Positions 1 to 11,713 of a stretch of 64,000 bases of DNA are shown here, piece by piece. Position 1 is the stretch's first letter. Each line of letters opens with the position of its first letter. The position numbers and the translations under genes were made by a program. The stretch lies in assembly GCA_964017155.1 (NCBI GenBank), contig OZ024862.1:38723175-38787174 (forward strand), read 5' to 3'. This stretch comes from Oasisia sp. SBJ-2009 (lineage: Eukaryota; Annelida; Polychaeta; Sabellida; Siboglinidae). The notes under the pieces were generated by a model, which did no database searches, was not told the DNA's origin, and saw nothing but the letters and a program-made list of their open reading frames with translations.

Positions 1-1
1 T

Positions 2-716
2 CGGGTATGCAAAAATTTTAATATAATTACATGGTATGGCAATGTTAGTGAACAAAATAAAGTAAAGCTTGCTCGCGTAGTTAACACAGCAAGCAAGTTA
101 ATTGGCAACAATCAAAAGCAGCTGTCCAGCATATATAAAGATGCACTGAAAAGGAAATCAACACAAATTCTCTATGATCCTGCTCATCCTCTTAATCAAG
201 CCTTTCAGAAACTGCCATCAGGGAGACGCCTAAAAGTGCCATTAGCCAAAAAAAAATCTCTTCAAAAAATCGTTTGTACCCTCTGCTATTTTAATTTTAA
301 ATGCTAAATTATAATGCTGTTTTCAACGAGTCATTAATTAATTTTTACATTTTATGTGTCTCATATTCTTATGGTAACTCTTTATTTAATCTTATTTATT
401 TATCAATTTTAGTATTATGTTATTGCTAATGTTATTGTCTCCAATCAGAGACCCATTTTAAGAAATTATACATGCTTATTTAGGGTTAGGGTTAGGGTTT
501 ATTTATCTTAGTAGCTATTTTTATTCGTAATTTATTTTGATACTTTACCTATTTTAGTGATGACTATATTTACTATCATTTTATATTGTATTGACAATTG
601 TAGATATGATTCACCAATGTTTTATTACTGTCATTTTATGTGTGACTAAAGAAAATTTTCCGTTTTTAATATGTTTTTAAACGGATAATAAAGTTTTTTG
701 AATCTTGAATCTTGAA
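2..716 (+). mobile_element. 3' end of a non-LTR retrotransposon (RT ORF C-terminus plus 3' tail)
   Basis: An open frame enters from the left edge and stops at TAA 305-307. It ends in the pattern common to C-termini of CR1/L2/Rex-like LINE ORFs: W-Y-G-N near the start, then A-R-V-V-N-T-A-S-K-L-I-G, a D-P-x-H-P-L block and L-P-S-G-R-R. The following AT-rich stretch ends at about 716 in repeats of TTGAATC, the short tandem tail typical of such elements. The 5' part lies outside the window. The clade name is an inference; that this is a LINE tail is fairly sure. Confidence 0.75.
480..497 (+). repeat. Three TTAGGG units (interstitial, inside the LINE tail)
   Basis: Three perfect TTAGGG units lie in the 3' tail of the retrotransposon fragment. 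Three copies are too few to suggest a telomere. Confidence 0.6.
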
Positions 717-1718
717 TGCTTCACTGTCATGCCAAGCGTTTTTTTTTTAAATCCAACTCTTCAAATACATTTTATAAGAAATCTAACCTAATATCAACTC
801 CAATATATGGTGGCTTAAATTGTTTGTGTCATATTTACTAAAGTGTTAATTCAAGTAATTATAAAAACTGGACGTTTGATATATTCATTGCTGTCTTAGA
901 AAAAGTCGGTCGCTGATCACTGTTCCAAAACAATAGACAGTGTAATTTTTCTGCTGTCTTTTGTAAATCATTCAATGAAAACAGTCAGTTAAGTGTGTTA
1001 CACTTAACACTTGTCATGTACTGTAAATGTTCAGTGTCATAGTATGTTTTATTCACAAAGACATGTTACACATATCATCCACAGTGGGAATAATTTAAGG
1101 CAACACTTTTTGTTGCACCAGTGGTACAATGTTACACCAACCTCTCTCCAGTGTACACTTTTTACAGTATCACTAACCAATTTACACAATGACAGCAATG
1201 TAATTCTTCTGTCACGATGACAACAAGGATGTACAATCACACCAACCCATACATTACTAATGGCGTCATGAGTTAAATTGATAGCGCCATAATAACAACT
1301 ATCAGAACTAAAGTGCCCACTGCCTGATGGTGAGAACAGAGTATTCCTTTCAAAGAGGGAGTTTGGATCCTCTGACCTTCGACCCTTACCTCTCCTGCAC
1401 CTAACAGGGCCCTCAATTTGGCATGCCCACTTTCTGTGGAGACAGGTCGACAGATAGACTCTGGAGAGAGAGCAGACTGGTGCTTGCTTGTTCAACTAAA
1501 TGGCCCATTTGTGAGAAACAGTGAAACCCTTCATCTTCTGCCGGGTGGGATGCGGATGTGATGGTTTGGACTGTGTGGGATCTTGGTTGAGTGGAAAAAA
1601 CATACATTTGCGGAAATAAAGCAGTGATTTTTCTTTTTGTTTTGTATTTTACAAGCAAAAACACCACTACTGGTTTTAATAGTCAAATTCAAATTAAGAT
1701 CAAAATCAAATTAATCCT
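717..1718. other. Non-coding stretch, nothing recognised
   Basis: AT-rich at first, then more balanced. A 148-codon open frame on the - strand (1049-1495) has no recognisable domain and no convincing splice or start context, so it is not called as a gene. Confidence 0.4.
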
Positions 1719-2322
1719 GGCAGGATTGTGTCAGGAGAGATTTGGCAGAATTGTGTGAGGAGAGATTTGGCAGAATTGTGTGAGGGGAGATTTGTCAGAA
1801 TTGTGTGATGACAGATTTGTCAGAATTGTGTGAGGAGAGATTTGGCAGAATTGTGTGAGGGGAGATTTGGCAGAATTGTGTGAGGGGAGATTTGGCAGAA
1901 TTGTGTGAGGGGAGATTTGTCAGAATTGTGTGATGACAGATTTGGCAGAATTGTGTGAGGAGAGATTTGTCAGAATTGTGTGATGACAGATTTGGCAGAA
2001 TTGTGTGAGGAGAGATTTGGCAGAATTGTGTGATGACAGATTTGGCAGAATTGTGTGAGGGGAGATTTGTCAGAATTATGTGAGGAGAGATTTGGCAGAA
2101 TTGTGTGAGGGGAGATTTGGCAGAATTGTGTGAGGAGAGATTTGGCAGAATTGTGTGATGACAGATTTGGCAGAATTGTGTGAGGGGAGATTTGTCAGAA
2201 TTATGTGAGGAGAGATTTGGCAGAATTGTGTGAGGTGAGATTTGGCAGAATTGTGTGAGGAGAGATTTGGCAAGATTGTTTCAGGAGAGATTTGGCAAGA
2301 TTGTGTGAGTAAACATTTGGCA
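1719..2322. repeat. 25-bp minisatellite, about 24 copies
   Basis: The unit reads TTTGGCAGAATTGTGTGAGG followed by AGAGA. Variants have TTTGTC for TTTGGC and GATGACAGA for GAGGAGAGA. The variants alternate in blocks, suggesting block duplication. Open frames across it (for example 2076-2351 on the - strand) are by-products of the repeat. Confidence 0.95.
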
Positions 2323-3035
2323 GAGGAGTTGAGAATTAGAGAAAACGACACAGGGATGAGTGTGGAGACAGTAATGGCACAGCACAGACAGATTGAGAGT
2401 CAGGTTCAAAGCCAGACTCAACCTGAGACCCAGGTATACCACAGAATTAGATCTATGAGGTACATGTATAGAGTAATACAGAGAGAGGTGAGAAGACGAC
2501 AGTACAAGACTCGCCATTCATTGACAGGGGTCGTGGGGCAGGAAGTGATGAAGTCAGCAGACAGCTATCAGTGTCAGTCTTCTCTGATTGATGGGGTGGG
2601 TGAATATCTAATGTTTCTGGGGTAATTGATGGGTCAGGGAATAGGTAGTGAAGTGTGTGGTCAGTCTTACCTGTCTTATGCTAATGGGCAGTTTCAGCAT
2701 GGGAACATATCTTAAAACAGAGTAAAGTATGAGCGAAACGTTAACACTAACACTGGGAGCTGTAATTTGTGCGGATTGTGAGAGAAAGTCAAAATACTAT
2801 ACAATTTAATTACATTTATTTGGAAGTCACTTACTGGGTAGTATTTCCGATGTATTTACAGTAATGATTCCAAGTTTGAAAAGAGCATAGCGCCTTACAA
2901 GTCACATGACTTCTATACCCCTTCAACAGCAGTAGCAACTCACCAATCATGAAAGTGTATTGTATTGCTTTGTATTATCCATAATATGTTGCACTAATCA
3001 ATACTATTTCTATGTTGTTGTTGAATAAACTTTCA
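2323..3035. other. Non-coding stretch leading into a TTGAATAAACTTTCATT tail
   Basis: No gene is recognised. The last bases, about 3018-3036 (TTGAATAAACTTTCATTC), look like the 3' end of an L2/CR1-type LINE on which the next microsatellite could have grown. The body of such a LINE is not clear here. Confidence 0.35.
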
Positions 3036-3240
3036 TTCATTCATTCATTCATTCATTCATTCATTCATTCATTCATTCATTCATTCATTCATTCATTCAT
3101 TCATTCATTCATTCATTCACTCACTCACTCACTCACTCACTCACTCACTCACTCACTCACTCACTCACTCACTCACTCACTCACTCACTCACTCACTCAC
3201 TCACTCACTCACTCACTCACTCACTCACTCACTCACTCAC

Positions 3241-3288
<48 letters not shown>

Positions 3289-3424
3289 ACTCACTCACTC
3301 ACTCACTCACTCACTCACTCACTCACTCACTCACTCACTCACTCACTCACTCACTCACTCACTCACTCACTCACTCACTCACTCACTCACTCACTCACTC
3401 ACTCACTCACTCACTCACTCACTA
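3036..3424. repeat. Tetranucleotide microsatellite (ATTC)n, (ACTC)n with a (TC)n core
   Basis: A run of ATTC units turns into ACTC units, is interrupted by a TC dinucleotide tract at about 3245-3283, then returns to ACTC. The 169-codon open frame here is only the repeat read in frame. Confidence 0.98.
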
Positions 3425-4213
3425 CAGAGTACAGAGCTGTAATGAATGTAACATTACGATTTTATTTTGTTGTACACGAGTTACACCACCCATATTAAAT
3501 CATTACCACCACATGTGGTGAAAGGTGAAAGATCTAGATGAAAAAAATTAAAACATAATCTTAGTTCAAGGTAAGTTGTAATTTCATTTTTTTGTCTTAA
3601 TCACCAAGTTGTGGAACAATGATGACAGTAAACAATGTCAGAAACTTGCGTTTTCTTCAATAAAATCATGTTTTATTTTTGGCACGTGTTATTCTGCTTA
3701 TTTATAGATGTATGAATATTTGCATTTAATATGTGTCTGTGTACTGAAACACCTAGATCAACCGCTAGCGGTGCACATTAAGGGACTGCTTAGATGTAAT
3801 TAAGATCAGACACATCAATGTCATTCTGACATGTCAAATTGGGAAATGTGTTCAATAAATGCATTCATGCCCACTTTAGAATTACAATCTAACCAATCTC
3901 AAAGCAGCAGCGGTTCTATTTTCGATGCAGCCATCGCAGCAAACAACGTTATCAGAAAACATTGTGTCTTGAGTCCACAAAATGGCATACTAAAAACATG
4001 TTAGTTTTTATTACATCTAGCTTTATATTTACTACCAAACAGGAAGAATATATTTATAAAAAGAGAATATCATTCTCTGTATGACATCAGTAAGCGTTTG
4101 TTTATGCTGCTGTTATATGAAAAACAATATTGAGAAATTTTTGAATGTTATACCGTGACATACCCAATTGGCATGGCATAGAGAAAAACAAATATCCATT
4201 TTCTTGGCATGCT

Positions 4214-4458
4214 ATGTTACAGCCACAATTAAAGACACTATTCACTATAATTCAGGTGGTCTAATCAGTTCTGTTATTTGTGTATTAAAGGTTCACGTAT
4301 AGTCACAATTAAAGACTTTATTTACTATAATTCAGGTGATCTAATCCGTTCTGTTATTTGTGTATTAAAAGTTGATGTATAGCCACAATTAAAGACACTA
4401 TTCACTATAATTCAGGTGAGCTAACTAATCCTGTTATTTGTGTATTAAAAGTTCACGT
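4214..4458. repeat. Three tandem copies of an ~81-bp unit
   Basis: Three diverged copies begin near 4216, 4300 and 4384, each with CACAATTAAAGAC, then TATAATTCAGGTG, then CTGTTATTTGTGTATTAAA. No coding potential is seen. Confidence 0.85.
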
Positions 4459-7046
4459 GGACAGCTTTTGACACAACATTAAATTTAACACATCTAGAAA
4501 TTACTGAAAGCGTCTAATGTGAACATTGAACACTGCCTGTAGCAGGTGAGAAGAAAATTTTGATCTGACTGATAAAAGTAGCAACTTTACCTGCCTAACG
4601 CTGGCCTGATATAACATCACGTTGACACCAGGCTCTTGTTGAGTAAACTGAATGTTGTTGTTCAGAGCTTGTCTAAAACAAGGCCAAGTGACCGCATGTT
4701 TATACTTGGACATGGTGGATCCGTTAATAGCTAATCCCGGCAGCCCACACTGTCTGTGCCGCAGACTTGTTGGAAATTCCCTCTCGTGGGAAATGCAGCT
4801 TATTTTTATGGACCGCTCATAAACACTAAAAGTTTGATGAGCCGTTCAGATTTGTCTGATCCGGAAGATGGGTTTGATGGATTACTGATGACGATAACCA
4901 TGTTTCAAAAGGAAGTCAATAGATTCACCAGGATAAAAGACGATGAAATTGGTTGATTCTTTTAGAGATCTACTTGCAAGTGGTTCTTTTAAATTAAGAA
5001 ACACCAAAAAATTACATGAATGTGCCTTTTCCTCTTTTATTGACCTTCCTGAGAAATATGAATAACAAATGTTTTATACACATTTCAACATGTATTTTGT
5101 TATTTTAATGTTTTATATTTGTGAATAATCAATGCAATATTCTGTCAGACAGTTAGGAACATTTTATTTTAAGTAGGTTAATTTTTAATTATTATTATTA
5201 TTTGTTTACACCTTAAGTCTCTGGAGCTGTATGGTGCGATTTATTTAACTAACTGAGAAATAGTTGCCTGCCTGCAAAATATTATTAATTTTGTTTTGTG
5301 TTTCCAGTTAACTGCCCAACCAGATCAGTTATTTGTAACCCTCTCTATCATAATCTTATGATATTACACAAATCCAATCAAAATTAAAACCAACCTAATT
5401 TGCAGCTCTGTCACTATATACCAAACATATTTTTCACAAGATAGTTTGAAGAATTACGGATAATATCCTCAAAAAGAATAATAATAGTTTAATTTCACTC
5501 TGGGCAATCATAGAGATTGAAATGGGTACATAAAACATGCAAAGTATATTTGTTAAAAATTGATCGAAATAATACATAATTTTAGATATTAGCATAAATA
5601 AAAATTATAATGTAGAGAATATACAATATGTATCTATAAAACTAATTTAAATAATTTAAGACATTAAATGAATATTTTCTGTGATTATTTGGCTAAACTT
5701 GTTAAAAAATTATAAATAGTTTAAAACATTAAACTAAATAGATAAATTAAGGCTTCACAATATTTTACACATATCCATATCAGCATGCACGTAAGTTTGT
5801 TAAGAGTCACAATGAGTTCTTTTGATTGAACAAACACCAGTTAATGAATCAGTTCTTGGTCCTGTTGGTTTTTACTCTGGGCAAAGAATATCAAGTACGG
5901 CGAGTAAGAAATTACCAAGAGAATATTGAAACACCAACCTACATTCAAATATTACCCCCTCCCCACCTTCCAGAACTGAGTAATTAAAGAAAATTTCCGT
6001 AACTACTTTCTAACTAACATAAATACAAACATCTGACTGGAAGACCAGACATAGAAAACAAGAAGTTTTGTGATTAATTTCCATTCACAAGGGGGCGCCA
6101 CTTAGCTGCACACAACATGTTTGTTCAACTTCAGCCTGTTCAGGACAGGGATATGTATTTACTACAATGACAAGTAAGACGTCATTTCCTCATAAATAAT
6201 CCCTTGGAAATTGTGGATTGCATGTTGTGTAGTCTGTACAAATTAGAGCTTTGGGCTGATTGCATTGGCTAAAAGTAGTGTCGATCTATGCTTTGTAAAA
6301 ATTACGTAAATTAGGTTTGGATATGCAATTTAAAAAGATGGTTTATTTTGTCATTTTGTCATTCAGGTGGCTGGTTACATGGTTTTGACGTGCAGTGATT
6401 TTTTTAACTAAAAGTATTTTAAATTGATACCCTGCTCAAAATATTTAGCAATGCCACTCACAATGAAGCTTCTACCAAGGAAATTTCCATAATATTTGTA
6501 TGACCTTTAAACTGGGCATTTTATTTAAACAGGACTCCTGATTCCAGACTTTGTTTCGTTTAGCATAATATACAGCTGTAATAAGTTTTTTGATAATAAC
6601 TGCGATACAGTCATCACCAGAATCAGAGCAAATTACCGATCTTAGCATGTCTATAAATAGCTGTGGCTACAGTGGGGGTCAGTGGCATCCATGTCGCTCG
6701 CTACATTGTATTTTAATTAAGCATCCACACTCGCGAGAGATCATATCCCCGTTCATTCAGCGATCAGTGATTGTGTCCATGGAACAGAGGAATACATTAC
6801 CCTATTTTGACATCTGATGCTGACCGTACCAAGTTTAGTGTTCCTGGAAGTCGGAGTGTTCTAGGTGCTTGACGCAGGCAGATAACGTGGCTTTGTGTGA
6901 CCGGGGATTGAGATGGATATTAATCTTAATGAAAGGCTCTCTGTCTGGGTCCAGTAGAACGCTGATGAAAGGCGGTTTAGTCCAGTGACACTTTTTACAG
7001 AGCTTTCATGTATGTGTCTAGGGATATATGTGGTGCAATTGTGTGG
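4459..7046. other. AT-rich stretch without recognised genes
   Basis: Short open frames occur (for example 4501-4713 on the - strand and 4756-4956 on the + strand). None shows a domain, and none sits between plausible splice sites in a way that links to the neighbouring genes. Confidence 0.4.
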
Positions 7047-7097
7047 GGGGGGTAAGGGGGGTGAGGGGGTGAGGGGGGTGAGGGGGTGAGGGGGGTA
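7047..7097. repeat. G-rich tract of GGGGGTGA repeats
   Basis: Runs of five or six G separated by TGA or TAA. Such a run could form a G-quadruplex on the + strand. Confidence 0.8.
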
Positions 7098-7969
7098 ATG
7101 TTCACGCATTTAAGAAGTATGGGAAGATGAAGTAGAATGCCTATGGGGGACAGATAATTATTTTACTCCTGGGATCGTGTCATACAGAGATCAATCTGCC
7201 TTTGGGAATTTTTACTTACTTGAAAAAGTAGTACCTGAAACCGAGTAGGGATACATTTGTAAAATATAGTACTTCTGCTACCATATGACCTTTGTATACA
7301 TTTCTAGGATTTGCTAGTTGGCAACACAAACTTGTGTGATGAGAGAATCTAGTTTGTTGGGTAACAAATTATCTTTCATGTTGATTTCTGAAAAACAAAA
7401 ATGCAACAGCAAATCACTGAAAAGATCGAAAAAAAATAACAGTGTAATTAATTGTAAAACTATTAACAGTGTTATTGATTATAAGAGTTCCCATAATAAA
7501 AAAATCTACTATTGATTTGCAAAATAACCCCAGTGTTGATGTTCAAGCAGACATTTTTCCTATTGTTAATTGTCAAAAATTACCTTAATAATGATTGATT
7601 ATCCAATATTAATACAGTCAAAAGTACTACATGAATAATAGTAATGATAAATAGTTAACATATGTTGATAAGATATCGTTCTGCTGCTTTTGTGGTGGAA
7701 AGAATGAGTACAGATGACTTCTTCCTGTACTGCCGCCACGCATCTTCTCATCTGCATTAGTTTCTACTCTTTCATGCGGCGGCATGAACCTTGTGTCTTC
7801 AGGCGTATTTTGCATGCATGTGCGTGTGTGCGCATGTGTGCGTCAGAGACAGTAATTGAAGACACCAGATGTCACTGTTTACTGGAGCACTGAGTGGAGC
7901 TTGCACAGGGTGGAGCAGTGTCTTGGTGATTGACACCTGTCAATCATAGACTCAGAAATATGCCATGTC

Positions 7970-8240
7970 ATGATAATAATAATAAATAAATAAATAACAG
8001 TATTTGTCTACGCCATATATCTAGTAATAAAACCATTTTAGTGGTGCATTACACTGTACATGAATATACAGATTACCTTAAAATAAACAATAGAGACCTA
8101 GTTGTAAAATAAATAGATCAGTAAAACATGTTCAATATAAATAAATAATATTAGTCTTAATAATATTAAAATACTAATACTGATAAATAATAATTAATTA
8201 TATTACAATTAAAAAATAAATAAATAGTAATATGATAAAA
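7970..8240 (-). mobile_element. Dispersed repeat R1, copy 1
   Basis: Read on the - strand this matches 34900-35310 and 46905-47152. All share GGTAATCTGTA, then GTAATGCACC or GTAATGTGCC, then GGTTTTATTxCTAGA and ATGGCGTAGACAAAT, followed by TTATTTATTA. No coding sequence is visible. It may be a short non-autonomous element or a LINE 3' end. Confidence 0.7.
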
Positions 8241-8497
8241 TGATAATCATAACTACACCTGGTGTCAGTCGAAGGAGATAATATGAAAGTTAACCCCAGA
8301 ATGCCTTTAAAAGAAGATTACATTTTATTTGTCGTTTTTGTTATGCTGTGCATCCAATGAGACCTGCGTCCAGTCTAAGAGAATTGGGTGTTGAAGAAGA
8401 ACTTGTGTTTTTACTGCATTAACTAACCTAGTTAAAATTATTGTTGTAAGATTCTCATGCCTGTTACAGTTACCAAACTGCCCTTGCTGTATCTTCT

Positions 8498-8585
8498 TCT
8501 TCCATATACTGGACTGGGCCGTTTCCGGGCGTTAAAAGTCCAATCGAAGCTTGTGCGCTTGGAGGGTGGTGTATGCTCTCTTAAA
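8498..8585 (-). mobile_element. Fragment of SINE family B
   Basis: CCATATACTGGACTGGGCCG followed by GTTAAAAGTCCAA matches the distal end of the longer - strand copy at 40030-40357. The tRNA-like head is absent. Confidence 0.6.
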
Positions 8586-9826
8586 ACAGTTAATATAAAA
8601 ACAAAATGTATATGAACTAATTAAAATTAAAACGTTAATAAAGTTATTCTATGGACCTCTGGTGATTTAAAAAATGTATTACTATGATGTACATGGTGTT
8701 ATGAAGAAATTAAAGCAGATGTTAAGGCCTGAAGGCCAGTTCTGAAAGCCTCTGAGCATGTGGTGGCTGATAGGCCTATTTCACTGTCTAAGGGTTGCAT
8801 GAAAACATGAATGGTAAAGGGCTGGATGGTTTGCCCTTGCATGTCGAAAACAGTCACCAGTGGACCTCTCCCACTGATATCAATAATTCTGTAGACACAG
8901 TTAAATGTGAACCAGTGTGTTGCACCAGAGCCGAGGCAATAATTACAGTAATTCCCCCATCCTCTGGGCGATGTCAATGAGGCCACTTAGCACTATTGCA
9001 ATAGCTGGCGGCCTCGATTAGGGAGAATCTCAAAAACTAGCCCAATGCAGCATCAATTAGTCTGCTCATTTGGGTCTCGTAAGTAGCTGGCTGTGGTGGT
9101 CAAGCTAGGGATACTGTCGGTTAAGCTAGGGATACTGTCCGGTCAGATCAGGAGTGGCCGAGTGATGTCAAGTGTTGTAGAGTCAATTAGGTAGCATTTG
9201 TGGTTCTGTGGTGACCATTATATCACCTCTGTCTCAGCGTTGACAAACACCCCCTCCCACATGGTTTATGGCTGTTCTGTGGTCTCAGCAGACAGTCACT
9301 GGTGGTCTGTGCCATACTGTGGTCATTACAGGCTTGTGGTCATCAGGGATATTGCTAGGCTGACCATGATTCGGTATCTCTGTCTGTGGTGTCATTATAG
9401 TAATAGTTTACAGCATCACAATACCATGCAGTATCAAAGCATCACAGGGCCTCCTAATTAAATAAAAAAGGAAAATACGCACTCTGGATAAGGGAACCGA
9501 CTTCCTAGTCCATCTGCCATCTAGAGTGTTCTCTGATTGGCAGTGTTAAATCTGGTTAAATTCTTCTTAAATCTTGTTAAAACATAGCAAGTGGCAATGC
9601 AGCAATACAAACCATTGCATGGCAATGTTGCAGTAAAAATCTCACAACATTTTACAGCACAAGTCATCACTTGTATCATAGCATCAGCAGTACCAGGCAG
9701 TACACACATCCCCATGCTGCATCACACAGCATCACAAAACATCACACAGCATCACATTGCAGCTTACAGGAAATCATGCAGCATCATTCGGCATCATGCA
9801 GCAACATGACACAGTGTCACAGTGCC
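8586..9826. other. Non-coding stretch with CATCACA-rich DNA
   Basis: No gene is recognised. Around 9716-9810 the word CATCACA or CATCATG recurs many times, a loose simple repeat next to the 32-bp array. Confidence 0.4.
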
Positions 9827-9922
9827 CCACTACTGCACCATGATACTGTGGCACTAAGGCACTACTGCACCATGATACTGTAGCACTAAGGCACTACTGC
9901 ACCGTGATACTGTGGCACTAAG
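9827..9922. repeat. 32-bp tandem repeat, three copies
   Basis: Three near-identical units at 9827-9858, 9859-9890 and 9891-9922, each containing CACTACTGCACC and GATACTGT. Confidence 0.9.
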
Positions 9923-10329
9923 GCACTACACACCAGCTTCACGCTCACTTACCAACACCTGAATGAAATCATAATTTCCTGGCAGACGATTTTCAGTGCC
10001 AACAAAATGAACGAGATGATAAAGCCAAACTGTAGCAGACTGGAAACAGCTGACGGTAATAGTTAAAAACGTTGAGTGAAGCGTAGACAATGTTCCCAGT
10101 GCATGAATTGATCCACGCTCCCGGTGGATGAGGCCTGTATGTACAGGGACATGTACAGCAACCGTTACTATTGATGGATTGCTTACTTAGGGCCTTAGTG
10201 TAACCGGAGATATCGACGTATTTGGGGATTAGGTAATTATACAGATCAGAAGCTCGGCATGAAGTCCATCTGCAGTGGAGTGGTCAATACACGACTGGAC
10301 AGTCCAGCATGAAGGTGTGGTCGACCCAC

Positions 10330-11713
10330 GGTGTGTCTCACATGATTTATGTGGTTTCATATCGCAGTGCTGTGCCGTATGTCGCACGGCTGTGGGCTAT
10401 GTTATGTGAGCTCGTATAAAACCGACGCGACTCGCTTGGACTGCTCCAGCGCCGATACAGCTCATGCATCGAATACAGCATCACCGACCGATTCAGTCAC
10501 GACTACCACTGATGTCAGTTATGAAGGATGAAATATTAATATCTGGCTTACATCTGTAGTTGGTTGGGTGCTGCTGCGTCAGCTGGCGTCTACATCACTC
10601 GGATAATGTGTCGCGACTGCGGAAACGTGTTTGCGCCACGTGGATTGACACATAACCGGTAGCACGTTTCTGCTCCGTTGACCGTGACGAGTTTGTCTGG
10701 TCAGCTCTTGTTATGTGCTTGGACGATTCACTGCATTCCCGTTGTCGACGTAATCGGATAATCCTGGATGACATCGACGGTAATTGCATCACCGAGTTAT
10801 GACTGGTGCAGGAAGCGTAATTGCGTTATGTGGATCTGTAGGAAGAACACGGGGATAGATTGACGAGATGATTGCAAAGCGGACGCACTTCCCACTGTCC
10901 TGAGCTGAGCAGGAGGAGGGAGGCTACACAACATGGATAATCAGAGTACGCATGTGTTGATATGCAATGGTCGTATGCAGGTGTGCGCGTAAATTGACTC
11001 CGAAATCTGCAGCCGTTCTGACGGCTGTCGAGCAAGGCAAAGCAAGCGAAAGATGAACACGGACAAGGACACGTGTTTCGCTGATTAAACCAGACGGGGG
11101 CATCAGGGCATATGGACAGGTCCATGGGGATTAACCGAATCCCCTTGGACATGTGCCAGGAAGTTTGCAGGTTAATTAAACTCTCGACATCTGTATACAC
11201 GCGTCACTGTGCCAAAAACAAAGCATGGTTATGATATACCGAGGTTGTTGACGCAGGCTCAGAGTTAGCTAGGATTCATAAACCAACAGCGGTAAAGACG
11301 GGACGTGGACAGCAGATGTTCCAAGCGGAATCACCAAGCGCATCCTTGCAAGTATGGCGACACGCAGCATTGTGTCTGGGCTAAATTGACAACTTCCTGT
11401 CAGGGCTGACGGGCTGTAAATGCCGCCCGTGTCACATGTGGAACGGACGCGGTGGCACGCAGGCGTGTTGGTTCATCGCTAACTGTGTTATTGATTGACC
11501 TTAAAAAATGCGTCGGAGCCACCGCGGCAGCGCAATGAGATCATCCCGCAGCGAGCCGAGCTTCGTCTCAGCCACCAGGCGGCGCTCCACTGCAGCTCTC
11601 GGGACGTCGGCACTGTCCACTAAGTCGAAACGCTGGCGACTGCCGTGGTTATTCTGCGGACGGAACCAGGACACAATGTCACTGTCAACCGCTCCCGTCA
11701 TGATGGCTTCAAG
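10330..11713. promoter_or_regulatory. CpG-rich block upstream of and including candidate exon 1 of RAP1GAP
   Basis: CG dinucleotides are visibly dense here compared with the AT-rich flanks. The block ends at the candidate first coding exon, as expected of a promoter region. A TATAAAA occurs at 10415-10421, but nothing shows that it is used. Calling this the promoter is an inference from position and composition. Confidence 0.4.
11508..11713 (+). CDS. RAP1GAP: RAP1GAP candidate exon 1 (residues 1-68)
   Basis: The ATG has A at -3, and an in-frame TAA lies two codons upstream, so the frame cannot extend left. The 206-nt exon ends at a good donor (AAG|gtaaga) in phase 2, and exon 2 needs exactly two preceding bases, which regenerate Arg69. 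The product is rich in Arg and Ser with no domain I recognise. Support is the CpG-rich setting, donor quality and phase match. Missing LIM exons, or another first exon, remain possible. Confidence 0.45.

Noticed and set aside
480..497. Telomere or telomeric insertion
   Set aside because: Only three TTAGGG units, inside the tail of a retrotransposon.
1049..1495. 148-codon - strand open frame
   Set aside because: No recognisable domain, Cys- and His-rich by composition, with another overlapping frame in a different phase.
2242..2625. 127-codon + strand frame beginning in the 25-bp array
   Set aside because: The first third is minisatellite; the rest has no domain and no splice context.
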